DNA of 64,000 nucleotides from Alopecurus myosuroides. Lineage: Eukaryota; Streptophyta; Magnoliopsida; Poales; Poaceae. Within the stretch, counting starts at the first letter, position 1, and the number at the start of each line of letters is the position of its first letter. The notes under the pieces were generated by a model. It had not been told where the DNA came from. It worked only from the letters and a program-made list of their open reading frames with translations, and ran no database searches. Below, in pieces: positions 34,696 through 44,106 of the stretch. The stretch is from positions 113,989,392 through 114,053,391 of the forward strand of contig CM054059.1 in NCBI GenBank assembly GCA_028641055.1, read 5' to 3'. Both the position numbers and the translations under genes were made by a program.

Positions 34696-35300
34696 CTATA
34701 TTAAAATGGACACAATTCTAGCAGTGGTCTCGCGGTTGTATGGTGTGGTTGCTATATTAATATGGACACAATCCTATTTCGAGAAAGAGAGAGAACAAAA
34801 CTATGATGAGCCGGTAATAGAAAAAAATAAAGGTGGTCTGAAGTCATGTTTAGGGTTTCCATCCCCTTTGCTGGCAACGCCACTAGTCTGCCCCGCCTCC
34901 GATGGCCTCTAACGACATAGAGGTGCGCCAGACTCGGCCTCTCGAGGGTTCACATTTCTTGTTTTAGTTAATCTTTGTATCTTCGTCGCATGATGAGGCG
35001 GCGAATCTTTGTTATAATAAGGTCCTCATCGCCCCATTCCTTGGTGCATTGATCCTTGAGATCCTAACACAACAACTTTTTTTCTTCATATCTATTTTCC
35101 AGAATAAACTATATTACGACAAGTTTTTCTTGGTTTTGGTTGGGAAGGACGATGGTGAATGCGTGTAGTCGACGGTAGGTGGTATAAGGACCTATCTGTA
35201 TTTTTATTACTTTCTATTTTTCTTTTATTATTGTCGAAATTTATTAATAGGCCGATATAGCTTTTAAACAAACAAAAAACTACTATGTGCCTATCCTTTG
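34696..35300 (+). mobile_element. LINE-like 5' and 3' UTR pieces
   Basis: GATGGCCTCTAACGACATAG...GCGCCAGACTCGGCCTCTCG and TGATGAGGCGGCGAATCTTTG resemble the 5' region of grass LINEs. GACCTATCTGTATTTTTATT near 35189 resembles a LINE 3' UTR ending in an A-rich tail by 35280. Coding parts are absent, so this would be an internally deleted copy. The assignment is from general resemblance. Confidence 0.35.
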
Positions 35301-36009
35301 GGGTTTAAATTCATCTTCCCACATATAATGCAGGTGTATTGCCAAGATATTTTTGCATGGAGAAAAGGAAGATTTTAATATAAGGCCTAGTTTGAAACAC
35401 AAAAACTAGAAAGGCGGTATTAGGTAACTGAAAAATTGTGATGCATGTTCCTGAATTCTTAGAAAAACCAAAAACACATGAAAATATTTAAGTGTCGGTG
35501 GAACACGGGGAAAACGGATAATTGGTAGACACAGGGATATAGAAACTGAGGTAAGATATCAAGATCGTTTTTCCCCATAGTTCCTATAGAATATCCCATT
35601 CAACTTTTTCTCTATTTTTTCTTTGCTCCAACGGGACCTTAAGAAATCCAAAATAGGGGGTAATTTCATTGTACAATCGAATTTCGTATTCATATGTCTC
35701 CGATTTCATAAGAAAATGCCCCCTTTTTTCACCTTTTTCCTCTTATGATATACAATGATCTCTCTCTCTCTCTCAAGTTGATGTTTTTTACTTGTGGGCC
35801 TTGAAATAATTTACCAACGAATTAGTGTTTTCATATCGTGTAGAAACCTATAGCATGTGACATCCAATCTTAGGATGCTGATGGTAATGATAATCAACTT
35901 GATCACTAGGAGTGCAGAATTTGAGGACAAATGGAAGAAATCTTGTACCTTACAATAAATATTTACATGAGAAACCTCATGCTTGAGGAGGGCAGTGTCT
36001 AATTATCAC
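35301..36009. other. Unassigned, AT-rich, with a short CT microsatellite
   Basis: (TC)n at about 35758-35775. No gene frame was seen. Confidence 0.4.
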
Positions 36010-36545
36010 AAGAATGAATGGTCGGACCATGCAGGATGAGATGAAATCATTAAATTATAATGACACATTTGGGGTTGGTGAATCTTCCAAAGGAGAAGAA
36101 AGTACCAAGACTGAAGAAAATAACTCACATCAAAGGTACAACGCTAGATTGGTCGTGAAAGTTTTTAATCAGATAAATGTATTTACTTTGATGAAATATT
36201 CTTTCACATGGCCACGATGTCTTTGATCCGATTTGTACTTGGCATAGCTACCACCATGGACTTGGATATTTAACAAATTAATGTGAAGACAACATCTTTG
36301 TATGGCGACCTAGAGAGGGAGATATACATGGATTATCCATAAGGATTAATTCTTGCATACAAGAAGTACTTAGCGTGAATATTGAAGAAGAGGTTGTATA
36401 GCCTGCAGCAAGCTTGCCGTGAATTGTACAAGAAGTTTGAGTATATGAAGAGCGTGGTTGATGTCAGGGATATGCCAAACAGGTATCCCTTTGGCGTAGG
36501 AAAAGAGGCGGACAACTAGGTGGCTTACGAGGTATGAGGCAGGAT
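36010..36545 (+). pseudogene. Decayed Copia reverse transcriptase, first half
   Basis: Read across several frames, the plus strand shows the Copia RT order. It has a YNARLVVKVFNQ-like block, then a MDLDI..INVKTTSLYGDLEREIYM block (equivalent to D-V-K-T-A-F-L-G-D-L-E) and LYSLQQACRELYKKFEYM. Multiple stops and indels are present. The segment stops before the YVDD site. The matching second half is at 50690-51060, about 14 kb away, separated by later insertions. It belongs to a different Copia family from A and B. Confidence 0.75.
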
Positions 36546-36560
36546 GTCTCATAGGACGGG

Positions 36561-38158
36561 TGATAACCCATAGGTGTACGGGATCATAACGGTGTTTGAG
36601 GAAAGTGTAACTAAATTTATTCATTTGACATAGGGAGAGGCAAAGGATACCTATAAATCTTAGCAACTGAGTTGACAAATTCAGACACACCTGGAAAATC
36701 ACTAGTAGCAACAGTGATGTGAAAGCACCAACCTTTTAAGAGCAATAGAAATTGGTAAAGTAGAAACAATAGAAGTAACAACAGAAGCAATAATGATTAA
36801 AGATGGACCGGGAGCAATAGTTTCACTAGTGCTATCTCTCCAAAACATAAATAAGAAACATGTAGGGTGAACAAATTATAGATGAGAATTTGACAAATTA
36901 TGAGGGCATAACAATGTTATTATAGAAGTAGAGTTCATTGCAATATTCATGTAGTCATTACTCCAAACATATATAAACCACTATCCAACATGTATCTATA
37001 ATTAATAATCCACCTTAAGACCGCTATTCGGCGTGCATCTCGTTGGTATTAAGTTGCAAAAGCAATATAAAATTGCATTACGCACCATATATAATGTAAG
37101 CAATATTTATAGTCAAAGTAGGAGTAAAGATGTTTTACCCTTAGTAGCACCAACATATCCTCCCCCTTAGTGTTTGATGTCACTCAAGCTCAGGATCGGA
37201 GGAAGCATGAACCCACTATCTAGCACAAAACTTCCTCTTGGATATATACGGGGTCACTTGATCATGGCAACCACACACATCAGAGAGCATATGCAAGAAC
37301 GTAAATAAAGCATTGATACTATAATAGTAACAAGATCATAAAAGAAACATGAACAATCTGATCATAACTTCACAATTCATCAGATCACAACAAACACAAC
37401 ACATAGCAATTACATAATGATGATACTAATCATGTTAGCAATTACATATGCAAGAACGTAAATAAAGCATTGATACTATAATAGTAACAAGATCATAAAA
37501 GAAACATGAAAAATCTTATCATAACTTCACAATTCATCGGATCATCTAGACATGTTAGCACAAGGAGAAAAAACAACTATCTAACTACTCCTACAGACCC
37601 GTAGTCCAAGGAGGAACTACTCACGGACCATCATGGAAGCAGAACGGTCAATGAAGATTGCTCTGAGAGTCAATCCCCGTCCTGGCAGGATGCCGGAACA
37701 AGACCTTCTGAACCCCGAAACTAGGGTTTAATGGGGGTGGATTTTTGTCTCTTTTCTGGGAAAAATCCTTCGGGGGGCTTCAGTTTTAGGTCAAGAGGCA
37801 ACTTATAGGCAAAGAGGCGACGTGAGGCGGCGCCCGAGGTGACGGGGTGACCCTAGGGGCGTAACCTAGGGCCCACCCGCGCCCTTCGGTCTCTTGGGGG
37901 ATGTGGCCCCCCTCCCCTGCTCTCTTTTGGACTCCGTCTTCGTCCCGGGTGAAAAACTACTCTTGATTTTTGGTCGAATTTTCTACGGAATTTTTTTGTA
38001 TAATTTTTCTGAAATAAAAATCAGATAAAAAAAGGAATTGGCATTAGGCATCTTGTCAATAGGTTAGTCCGGGAAAATACCTATAAAATGATATAAAACT
38101 ATAGTAAACAAGCATGAAATTAACAATAAAAAATTATAGATATGTTTGATACGTATCA
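36561..38158 (-). mobile_element. Solo-type LTR (reverse strand)
   Basis: 1598 bases. On the plus strand it runs from TGATAACCCATAGGTGTACG to TTTGATACGTATCA, giving TG...CA ends on the reverse strand. It resembles a common Triticeae LTR family whose other fragments are at 12622-12790 and 56254-57194. No primer site, polypurine tract or coding region adjoins it. Flanks (ACGGG and GCGGC) do not form a clean 5-bp duplication, so solo status is likely but not proven. Confidence 0.65.
37288..37548. repeat. 157-bp tandem duplication within the solo-type LTR
   Basis: ATGCAAGAACGTAAATAAAG starts at 37291 and again at 37448. The first ~97 bases of the two copies differ at only a few positions. Confidence 0.88.
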
Positions 38159-38510
38159 GCGGCCTAGAACGCAAAAGCACATGATGGATCTGCCGACTAA
38201 TTGGAGGTCTAGAGACGGAAGCCCAACAAGGATCCGAATTGAGATACAAGGCGGACAATATGATCGTCTCTACCTAGGGCTCCTATCTTACACGGCTAGG
38301 ACTAGTTTTATAATCGCTAATCTGGCTATCTATATAAAGCAAGCCTACAGAGGCCTCGGGCCAAGTTCACACAATTGCATTGTAACATGTACAAGGTTTT
38401 GCCCTAATAGTGATATTGCAGGGCGTAGGGTGCCCCCACCGTTGTGGTGCCTGGTAATACCCTTGTGCATCCCGTCACCGGCAACACTCCTGCTAGCCCC
38501 TCGTTGTACT
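38159..38510 (+). other. LTR-like or unassigned fragment carrying the Gypsy insertion site
   Basis: It contains CTATATAAAGCAAGCC (TATA-like) and GC-rich 3' sequence with GTAGGGTGCCCCCACCG. It could be a truncated LTR. It continues after the Gypsy element at 50630. Confidence 0.35.
38506..38510. repeat. Target duplication of the Gypsy element, left
   Basis: GTACT, identical to 50625-50629. Confidence 0.95.
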
Positions 38511-39063
38511 TGTCGGATATATACCAAATAGGGGTATAGAAGATGGTGGGCCAAGTGCCGGATTACCAGGGTGGCCTAAGTGGTAGTGGGCTTAGGTCCA
38601 TTAGGCGGCCCAGTAATCAGACGCGCAGAAGCCGGATTCCAGAAGAACCCGGATCACAGCCCATGTGATCTGGCTTGGAGAAGAAGACGGATTCCTTGCT
38701 TTCCAAGTTACAAGTTACCGTAGTTTTCTAGGTTTCCTATTCTGTAAGCCCTAATCCGGCTATTATATAAAGCCGGACGGGAGATAGACAAAACAAGGAG
38801 AAAACAGAGAAGCTCTACGCCAACTCGCCGAGAAGCTCATCCTCGCCGAGTGGTTTAGATCTAAAACCCTCACATTGTAACCCTGTTTACGGGCTTTAGT
38901 CCCAATTAGTGAGAAGTGCAGGAGTAGGCACGTCGTACTGTCGCGACGTACCGAACCTGGGTAAAATCCTGTGTTCTGTGTTACTAAGCTATCCCGTTAC
39001 CCCACGTCTCTACCGTAGTCTCATGGCACCCCCGTCTATGAAAACTACTACGATGTCTCGACA
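38511..39063 (+). repeat. 5' LTR of the Gypsy element
   Basis: Starts TGTCGGATATATACC and ends TCTCGACA. TATATAAAG lies at about 38764. The gag reading frame is already open inside its last 40 bases, with ATG at 39023. Confidence 0.95.
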
Positions 39064-41539
39064 GTTGGCGCCCACCGTGGGTCAAACGACGTCAGGCGTA
39101 AGATTCCGATCTGGGATACTTGGCGGAATCGGAAGATCAATCACTGTCGGAAGCTTGGAATTCGACAACGACGTCGGGCGCTTCCTCGACAACGGATCCT
39201 ACATACCGGCGCAAAACCACCTGTTAAGTGCCTGCGTGTTACCGATAGGATCTGCTAACATCTTTATCGGACTAACTGCAGAAGCAATGGGGTTTTGCGG
39301 TGGAAGCAGATTTATCCCACCCGCCCTATACCCGGTCGAAGATGACTATGATGCCGGATTCTGCTCAGATCGCCGACACAAAAGTGATACACACTTTATC
39401 GGCATGGTGCAATCCGAAATTGCCGAAAACACGGATGATGGAAATCCCGTGCAAGAGGCAGATAACAACGCACCCGTCATGGAGACGGAAGATCAAACAC
39501 CCGTCACAGAGGCGGAAGATCCGACATCCGTCAGCCAGACGATGAACTCGGAAGCAGAATCCGTGCTTGCCGCCATTGAGGCGAGGTTGGAGTCGGAAAC
39601 CGGATCGGATAACTTCGACTCTGAAGACGAAGATGAGGACGCCTTCGTAAGAAAGGTTAAATCCTTTCAAGAGGGATTCCATGAAGTCTTAATGGCAAAA
39701 CCGGCTGATACCACGGACGCCGGCAGCCAGGAAAGCCCTAAAACCCCTCCGCCAGTGGAAGAGAGAGAAGACGGAGAAACTTCTCCGATATTCCCCAATG
39801 TCAAGGAGATGACAGAAGATGAGCCTGTCAAAAAACCTCCCTCTTCCAAGAAAAAGCACCGTGCTTCTAAAAAACTTCAATACAAAATCCGGAAGAAAAA
39901 ATCAGCCGATCTCGCTGATGAAAACCTAGAAGTTGGAGATGTTAGCGGCACAAAGCCTGCGGAGAAGAAATCCAAGGAAATCACTGCTCCGCCAATGACG
40001 GAACAGGAAGAGCAAGAGCTATTGCAAACACCAGTGGGACCAGATGAACCCCCTGAGATGCTGGAAGCCAGGAGACAAGCTTTCCAACGGCAACAACAAC
40101 ATCTACTCAGATCTCGGCAACACCTCCAACAAACCCATAATGACATCAAAATCATGAAGGAAGAAATAGAGGAGTACGAGAGAAAGCATAGATCCGCGTT
40201 AAAACCTACTAGGTTACCCGGAATCGCAAGACCGGAAGAACTGCCGCCAAAAGAAAGGTTCCATAACCCATCTTGGCAAAAGCAGGTAAACGGCAAAGAT
40301 GCCAAGGGCGAACCAATATACAAGACCGCAGCAGAAAACGCGGAAGCAGCGTTCGCGATTCTTAACAACGATCTGTATTCCAACGGGGAAAAACTCCAAG
40401 GGGTGTATGCTTTCCTAGGAAAAGCATTGCAACAACAACAGCGCGCTCAAGAGCGATCAGGGAGGCTGCATGACAACTCCGCCCTATGCAAGACAGCTAC
40501 TTGCACTGCTGGAGCACCTGGACCGGAAGAACACGGGGATTCAGACAACTCAAAAGATAAAAAAGAGGATCCGAGAAAAGACAAGAAAAACCCCGACAAC
40601 TGGGATGCAGCGTCTAAAACCGGATCCCATCTCCCGAAAGATGGGTATAAACCCCATGATCGGGAAGACAAACACCGGAAGGACGGCAAAATAATGCCAC
40701 CTCCGAGAAACCCAGCTGAGAAAGCTGGAAGATACGATATACCTCACAGGCGTGAGAGATCCCGGACACTGCCTAAGGACAAAGAAAGGCAAAGGAGTAG
40801 AACTCCGCCTAATCCAAAAGGGCGTGAACACGGAAGAGATAGAAACAATCCCGGAAGAGCGCGTTCGCGCAACAATGGTAGAGAAAGGAGCGGATCCCCT
40901 TCCGTCCATTCAGCCGGAAGATATTCTGCACACATTGACAGAGCAGAAAAAGATGATCTATACTTTGGTCCTAAATGTTTTACCGACAGGATCCGAAGAA
41001 TAACGCTGCATTCTGGCTTTGCCAAGGTCGGTCCAACGTACCAGAAATACACTGGCAGCACAAACCCGGATACCTGGCTCTCGGATTACTATACAGCCGT
41101 CCAGATCAACAATGGGACAGACCTGGAAGCTGTCAAGTTTCTTCCCCTAATGCTGCTGGATGGAGCCAGAGATTGGATCAATGGATTACCGTCACGAACA
41201 GTTGATAGCTGGGACGATATGGCTAGAGTATTTACTCAGCATTTCCGGGGAACATACAAACGCCCGAATAGCATCAACCAGCTAAACCGTTGCACGCAAT
41301 TTGAAGATGAACCATACGTGGATTTCATCTCCAGATGGACAGCAATGAAAAATAGTTGCTCTGGAGTAACTGACGTACAAGCAATGCATGCTTTCGTCAA
41401 TGGCCTAAAACCCGGGCTTGTACCGTTCATGGTTGGTTCCAAGAAGCACAAGGATCTCGGATCCATGCTTACAACGGCCAATGAGCATGCCGCAGCCGAG
41501 GATGACATCAGAGCAAGGGAGGCAATATTGAATCGTTGA
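39023..41539 (+). CDS. Gypsy gag, N-terminal and capsid part
   Basis: An 838-codon frame from ATG 39023, which lies inside the LTR, so the primer site is translated (QLAPTVG). The first 550 residues are acidic and repetitive (EADNNAPVMETEDQTPVTEAEDP), then Lys-rich. A Gln-rich helix follows (QQQQHLLRSRQHLQQ) and an Arg/Ser/Pro region (RERSRTLPKDKERQRSRTPP). The retrotransposon gag domain occupies about residues 670-800, with PDTWLSDYYTAV, GARDWINGLP, FTQHFRGTYKRP and FVNGLKPGL. It stops at TGA 41537-41539. Gag sequence goes on in the -1 frame (41536 onward), where a zinc-knuckle-like CVHHSQFGKPTHTNAQC is found. Either a one-base deletion occurred or a frameshift is used; no convincing slippery heptamer is seen at the switch. 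Confidence 0.85.
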   Translation: MAPPSMKTTTMSRQLAPTVGQTTSGVRFRSGILGGIGRSITVGSLEFDNDVGRFLDNGSYIPAQNHLLSACVLPIGSANIFIGLTAEAMGFCGGSRFIPPALYPVEDDYDAGFCSDRRHKSDTHFIGMVQSEIAENTDDGNPVQEADNNAPVMETEDQTPVTEAEDPTSVSQTMNSEAESVLAAIEARLESETGSDNFDSEDEDEDAFVRKVKSFQEGFHEVLMAKPADTTDAGSQESPKTPPPVEEREDGETSPIFPNVKEMTEDEPVKKPPSSKKKHRASKKLQYKIRKKKSADLADENLEVGDVSGTKPAEKKSKEITAPPMTEQEEQELLQTPVGPDEPPEMLEARRQAFQRQQQHLLRSRQHLQQTHNDIKIMKEEIEEYERKHRSALKPTRLPGIARPEELPPKERFHNPSWQKQVNGKDAKGEPIYKTAAENAEAAFAILNNDLYSNGEKLQGVYAFLGKALQQQQRAQERSGRLHDNSALCKTATCTAGAPGPEEHGDSDNSKDKKEDPRKDKKNPDNWDAASKTGSHLPKDGYKPHDREDKHRKDGKIMPPPRNPAEKAGRYDIPHRRERSRTLPKDKERQRSRTPPNPKGREHGRDRNNPGRARSRNNGRERSGSPSVHSAGRYSAHIDRAEKDDLYFGPKCFTDRIRRITLHSGFAKVGPTYQKYTGSTNPDTWLSDYYTAVQINNGTDLEAVKFLPLMLLDGARDWINGLPSRTVDSWDDMARVFTQHFRGTYKRPNSINQLNRCTQFEDEPYVDFISRWTAMKNSCSGVTDVQAMHAFVNGLKPGLVPFMVGSKKHKDLGSMLTTANEHAAAEDDIRAREAILNR
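39065..39081 (+). other. Primer-binding site of the Gypsy element
   Basis: TTGGCGCCCACCGTGGG, one base after the LTR. This TGGCGCCC form is shared by many plant Gypsy elements. The tRNA was not identified with certainty. Confidence 0.75.
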
Positions 41540-41895
41540 TACTTGCCAAGAAAACCCCTCGTTCTGACAAAAAAGCCACTCCAGAAACAACGACAAAGCC
41601 CAAAGAGGTGAACATAGCCTTTGGAGGAGAAAAGGGAAATAAGTGGAAAGGACGCAACCCAGATCCAATCAATTACACTCCAGAGGAGTGGGAAAGGATT
41701 AACTCGGAACCTTGCGTTCACCACTCGCAATTTGGGAAACCCACCCATACAAACGCGCAATGCCGACTGAATAAGCACATGAAGGGCACTGCAGGGTCCG
41801 GAAATAAAGGGAAGGGTTCCAAAAGGAAACCCGCCAAACAAAAGCCAGAAGCTGACAAAGAAGACAGTGAATCGGACACTGACGAAAAAATCTAG
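41536..41895 (+). pseudogene. Gypsy gag C-terminus (zinc region), ends in TAG
   Basis: Frame -1 relative to the capsid. It has a Lys-rich stretch, a C-x2-H...H-x4-C knuckle-like motif (CVHHSQFGKPTHTNAQC) and a basic then acidic tail (EADKEDSESDTDEKI). The frame is the one used by protease and pol. It is closed by TAG at 41893-41895 and remains open on the far side. Confidence 0.7.
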
Positions 41896-42738
41896 GAACA
41901 ACAGCGCAAAGGAAAACCCAAGTTTCCGAGAGTTGATGGAGAAGCAATGCTAACTTTCTTAGCAACCCCATCAGCAAAGGTGGCAAAAAGAACACTTCGA
42001 GAAATAAACGCGGTTGTTCCGGCAACCCCGAAATTCTTGAAGTACTCCAATACACCGATAATCTGGGATCAGTCTGATCATCCCGGAAATATCCCTGAAC
42101 CCGGCACACAAGCTCTTGTTGTAAGCCCTATTGTTCAAAATACTAGGCTAAGAAGAGTGCTGATGGATGGAGGATCCAGCATTAATATAATGTACCTGGA
42201 TACACTGAAGCATCTGAAGATTTCCGAGTCTCAGCTCAACTACAGCAACATACGCTTCCATGGTATCGTCCCTGGCAGGCAAGCACGATCCCTAGGAGAA
42301 ATTTCCCTAGATGTCACCTTCGGAGATAAAGATCACTTCCGGCAGGAAAAAGTATCCTTCGAAGTAGTGCCGTTCGAAAGCGTGTATCACACAATACTCG
42401 GACGTCCAGCTTTCGTCATATTCATGGCAAGATCCTGTTATATTTATAACAAGCTGAAGATGCCAGGACCCAAGGGAGGAGTAATCACTATAGCTGGTGA
42501 TTTTAAGCTGGCAAATGAGTTGGAAAAAGAAAACGCCCTTTGCGCTCAGAGAGTTATAGCAAAGGAAGAACTGAAGGAATTAGCCAAGGAGGTATCGCCG
42601 TCAGAAATGCCGGCAGGAAAAGAAACTCGGAAGCCAACAGACAGCTTCAAGGCATCCGAGAATACAAGACAGGTAATCCTAGATCCCAAAGATCCGACAA
42701 AATTTGTCGTCGTAGGGACTGGGATGACTGACAAATAA
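41896..42738 (+). pseudogene. Gypsy protease segment
   Basis: The same frame as the gag C-terminus. The aspartic protease has LMDGGSSINIMY with the catalytic Asp codon at 42166; DGG in place of DSG/DTG is usual in this lineage. HTILGRPAF follows, matching the second conserved block. A Lys/Glu-rich tail precedes TAA at 42736-42738. Between the two stops the frame is fully open, so the only barriers to a gag-protease fusion are single codons. It would cleave the polyprotein if made. The first Met in this segment is at 41947, without a strong initiation context. Confidence 0.8.
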
Positions 42739-44106
42739 GAAGGCGAGCTCATCAAGTTCCTCCGTGAGAACTGGGATATTTTTGCCTTGTGTCCAGCGGA
42801 CATGCCAGGTGTACCCAGGGAACTTGCTGAGCACCAACTGAAGGTTATTCCTGGATCAAAACCCGTCAAACAAGGTCTCCGTCGATTTGACGGAAGAAGA
42901 CGGAAGGCTATTGGCAAGGAAATTATCCGGCTTTTAGCAGCGGATTTCATCAAGGAAGTGATCCATACTGACTGGTCCGCAAATCCGGTATTAGTACCGA
43001 AGAAAGACACTACTGCTCTTAGAATGTGTATAGATTACACAGGCTTGAACAAATTGTGTCCGAAAGATAGGTTCGCATTACCGCGAATCGATCAAATAAT
43101 AGATGCCACAGCAGGCTCTGAGCTTTTGTGCTTTTTGGATGCATACTCCGGGTACCACCAAATACGCATGAAAAAGGAAGATCAAATTAAGACTTCTTTC
43201 ATAACCCCATACGGGACGTATTATTACGTAACCATGCCGTTTGGCCTGAAGAACGCATGTGCAACCTACCAGCGTTGCATGCAACGTTGTTTGCATAGTC
43301 AGATTGGAAAAAATGTCCATGTTTATGTGGACGATATTGCTGTCGTAACCAAGGAAAAAGATACACTCCTTGAGGATTTGCGAGAAACTTTCGAAAACTT
43401 ACGCACCTACAAGATGAAGTTGAATCCATCTAAGTGCGTATTCGGGGTTCCCTCAGGAAAACTTCTGGGTTTCATCGTTTCTCACAGAGGAATAGAAGTT
43501 AACCCGGAAAAGATCAAGGCAATCTTGAACATCACAAAACCTACCTGCGTCAAAGATGTCCAAAGATTGACGGGTTCCGCAGCTGCCGTTAGCAGATTTA
43601 TTAGTCTGCTGGGGGATAAAGCATTACCACTATACAAGCTGCTGAAAAAATCCGACAAGTTCGAATGGACAGAAGAGGCCGATGCGGCGCTGACTCAGTT
43701 AAAGGAAACCTTGATGAAAGCTCCGATTTTGGCATCCCCAAAAGACGAAGAGCCCATGTTATTGTACCTTACGGCTACAAATTGGGTTATTAGTGCGGTA
43801 GTCGTTGTGGAACGGTTAAAGGAAGAACAAAGCATACCAGACCAACATCCGGTATATTACATAAGCGAAGTTTTTTCCGAGTCAAAACAAAGGTACCCAC
43901 ACTACCAGAAACTGGCGTACGGTGTATTTTTCGCATCTAGAAAACTACGCCATTACTTCCAAGGGCATTCCATAACAGTGGTTAGTAAAGCACCACTAGG
44001 AGACATTATAAACAATGCAGAGGCAACCGGCCGAGTAGCCAAATGGGGCATTGAGCTGGCAGCCTTCGACATTAAGTACCAGCCAAGGACGGCCATAAAA
44101 TCCTAG
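42739..44106 (+). pseudogene. Gypsy reverse transcriptase and first RNase H
   Basis: The same frame again, open from 42739. Motifs in order: WDIFALCPADMPGV, VRRFDGRRRKAI-like entry block, NPVLVPKKD, RMCIDYTGLNK, CFLDAYSGYHQI, MPFGLKNA and VYVDDIAVVTK. YVDD is at 43324-43335, so the polymerase site is intact. The RT-linked RNase H (LYLTATNWVISAVVVVE, HPVYYISEVF) follows and is weakly conserved, as in Tat elements. The frame ends at TAG 44104-44106, where related elements have a Gln codon before the ADF block. Domain assignment is firm; whether the protein is produced is not. Confidence 0.85.

Noticed and set aside
39365..40689. Several reverse-strand frames under gag
   Set aside because: They are shadows of the biased codon use of gag.
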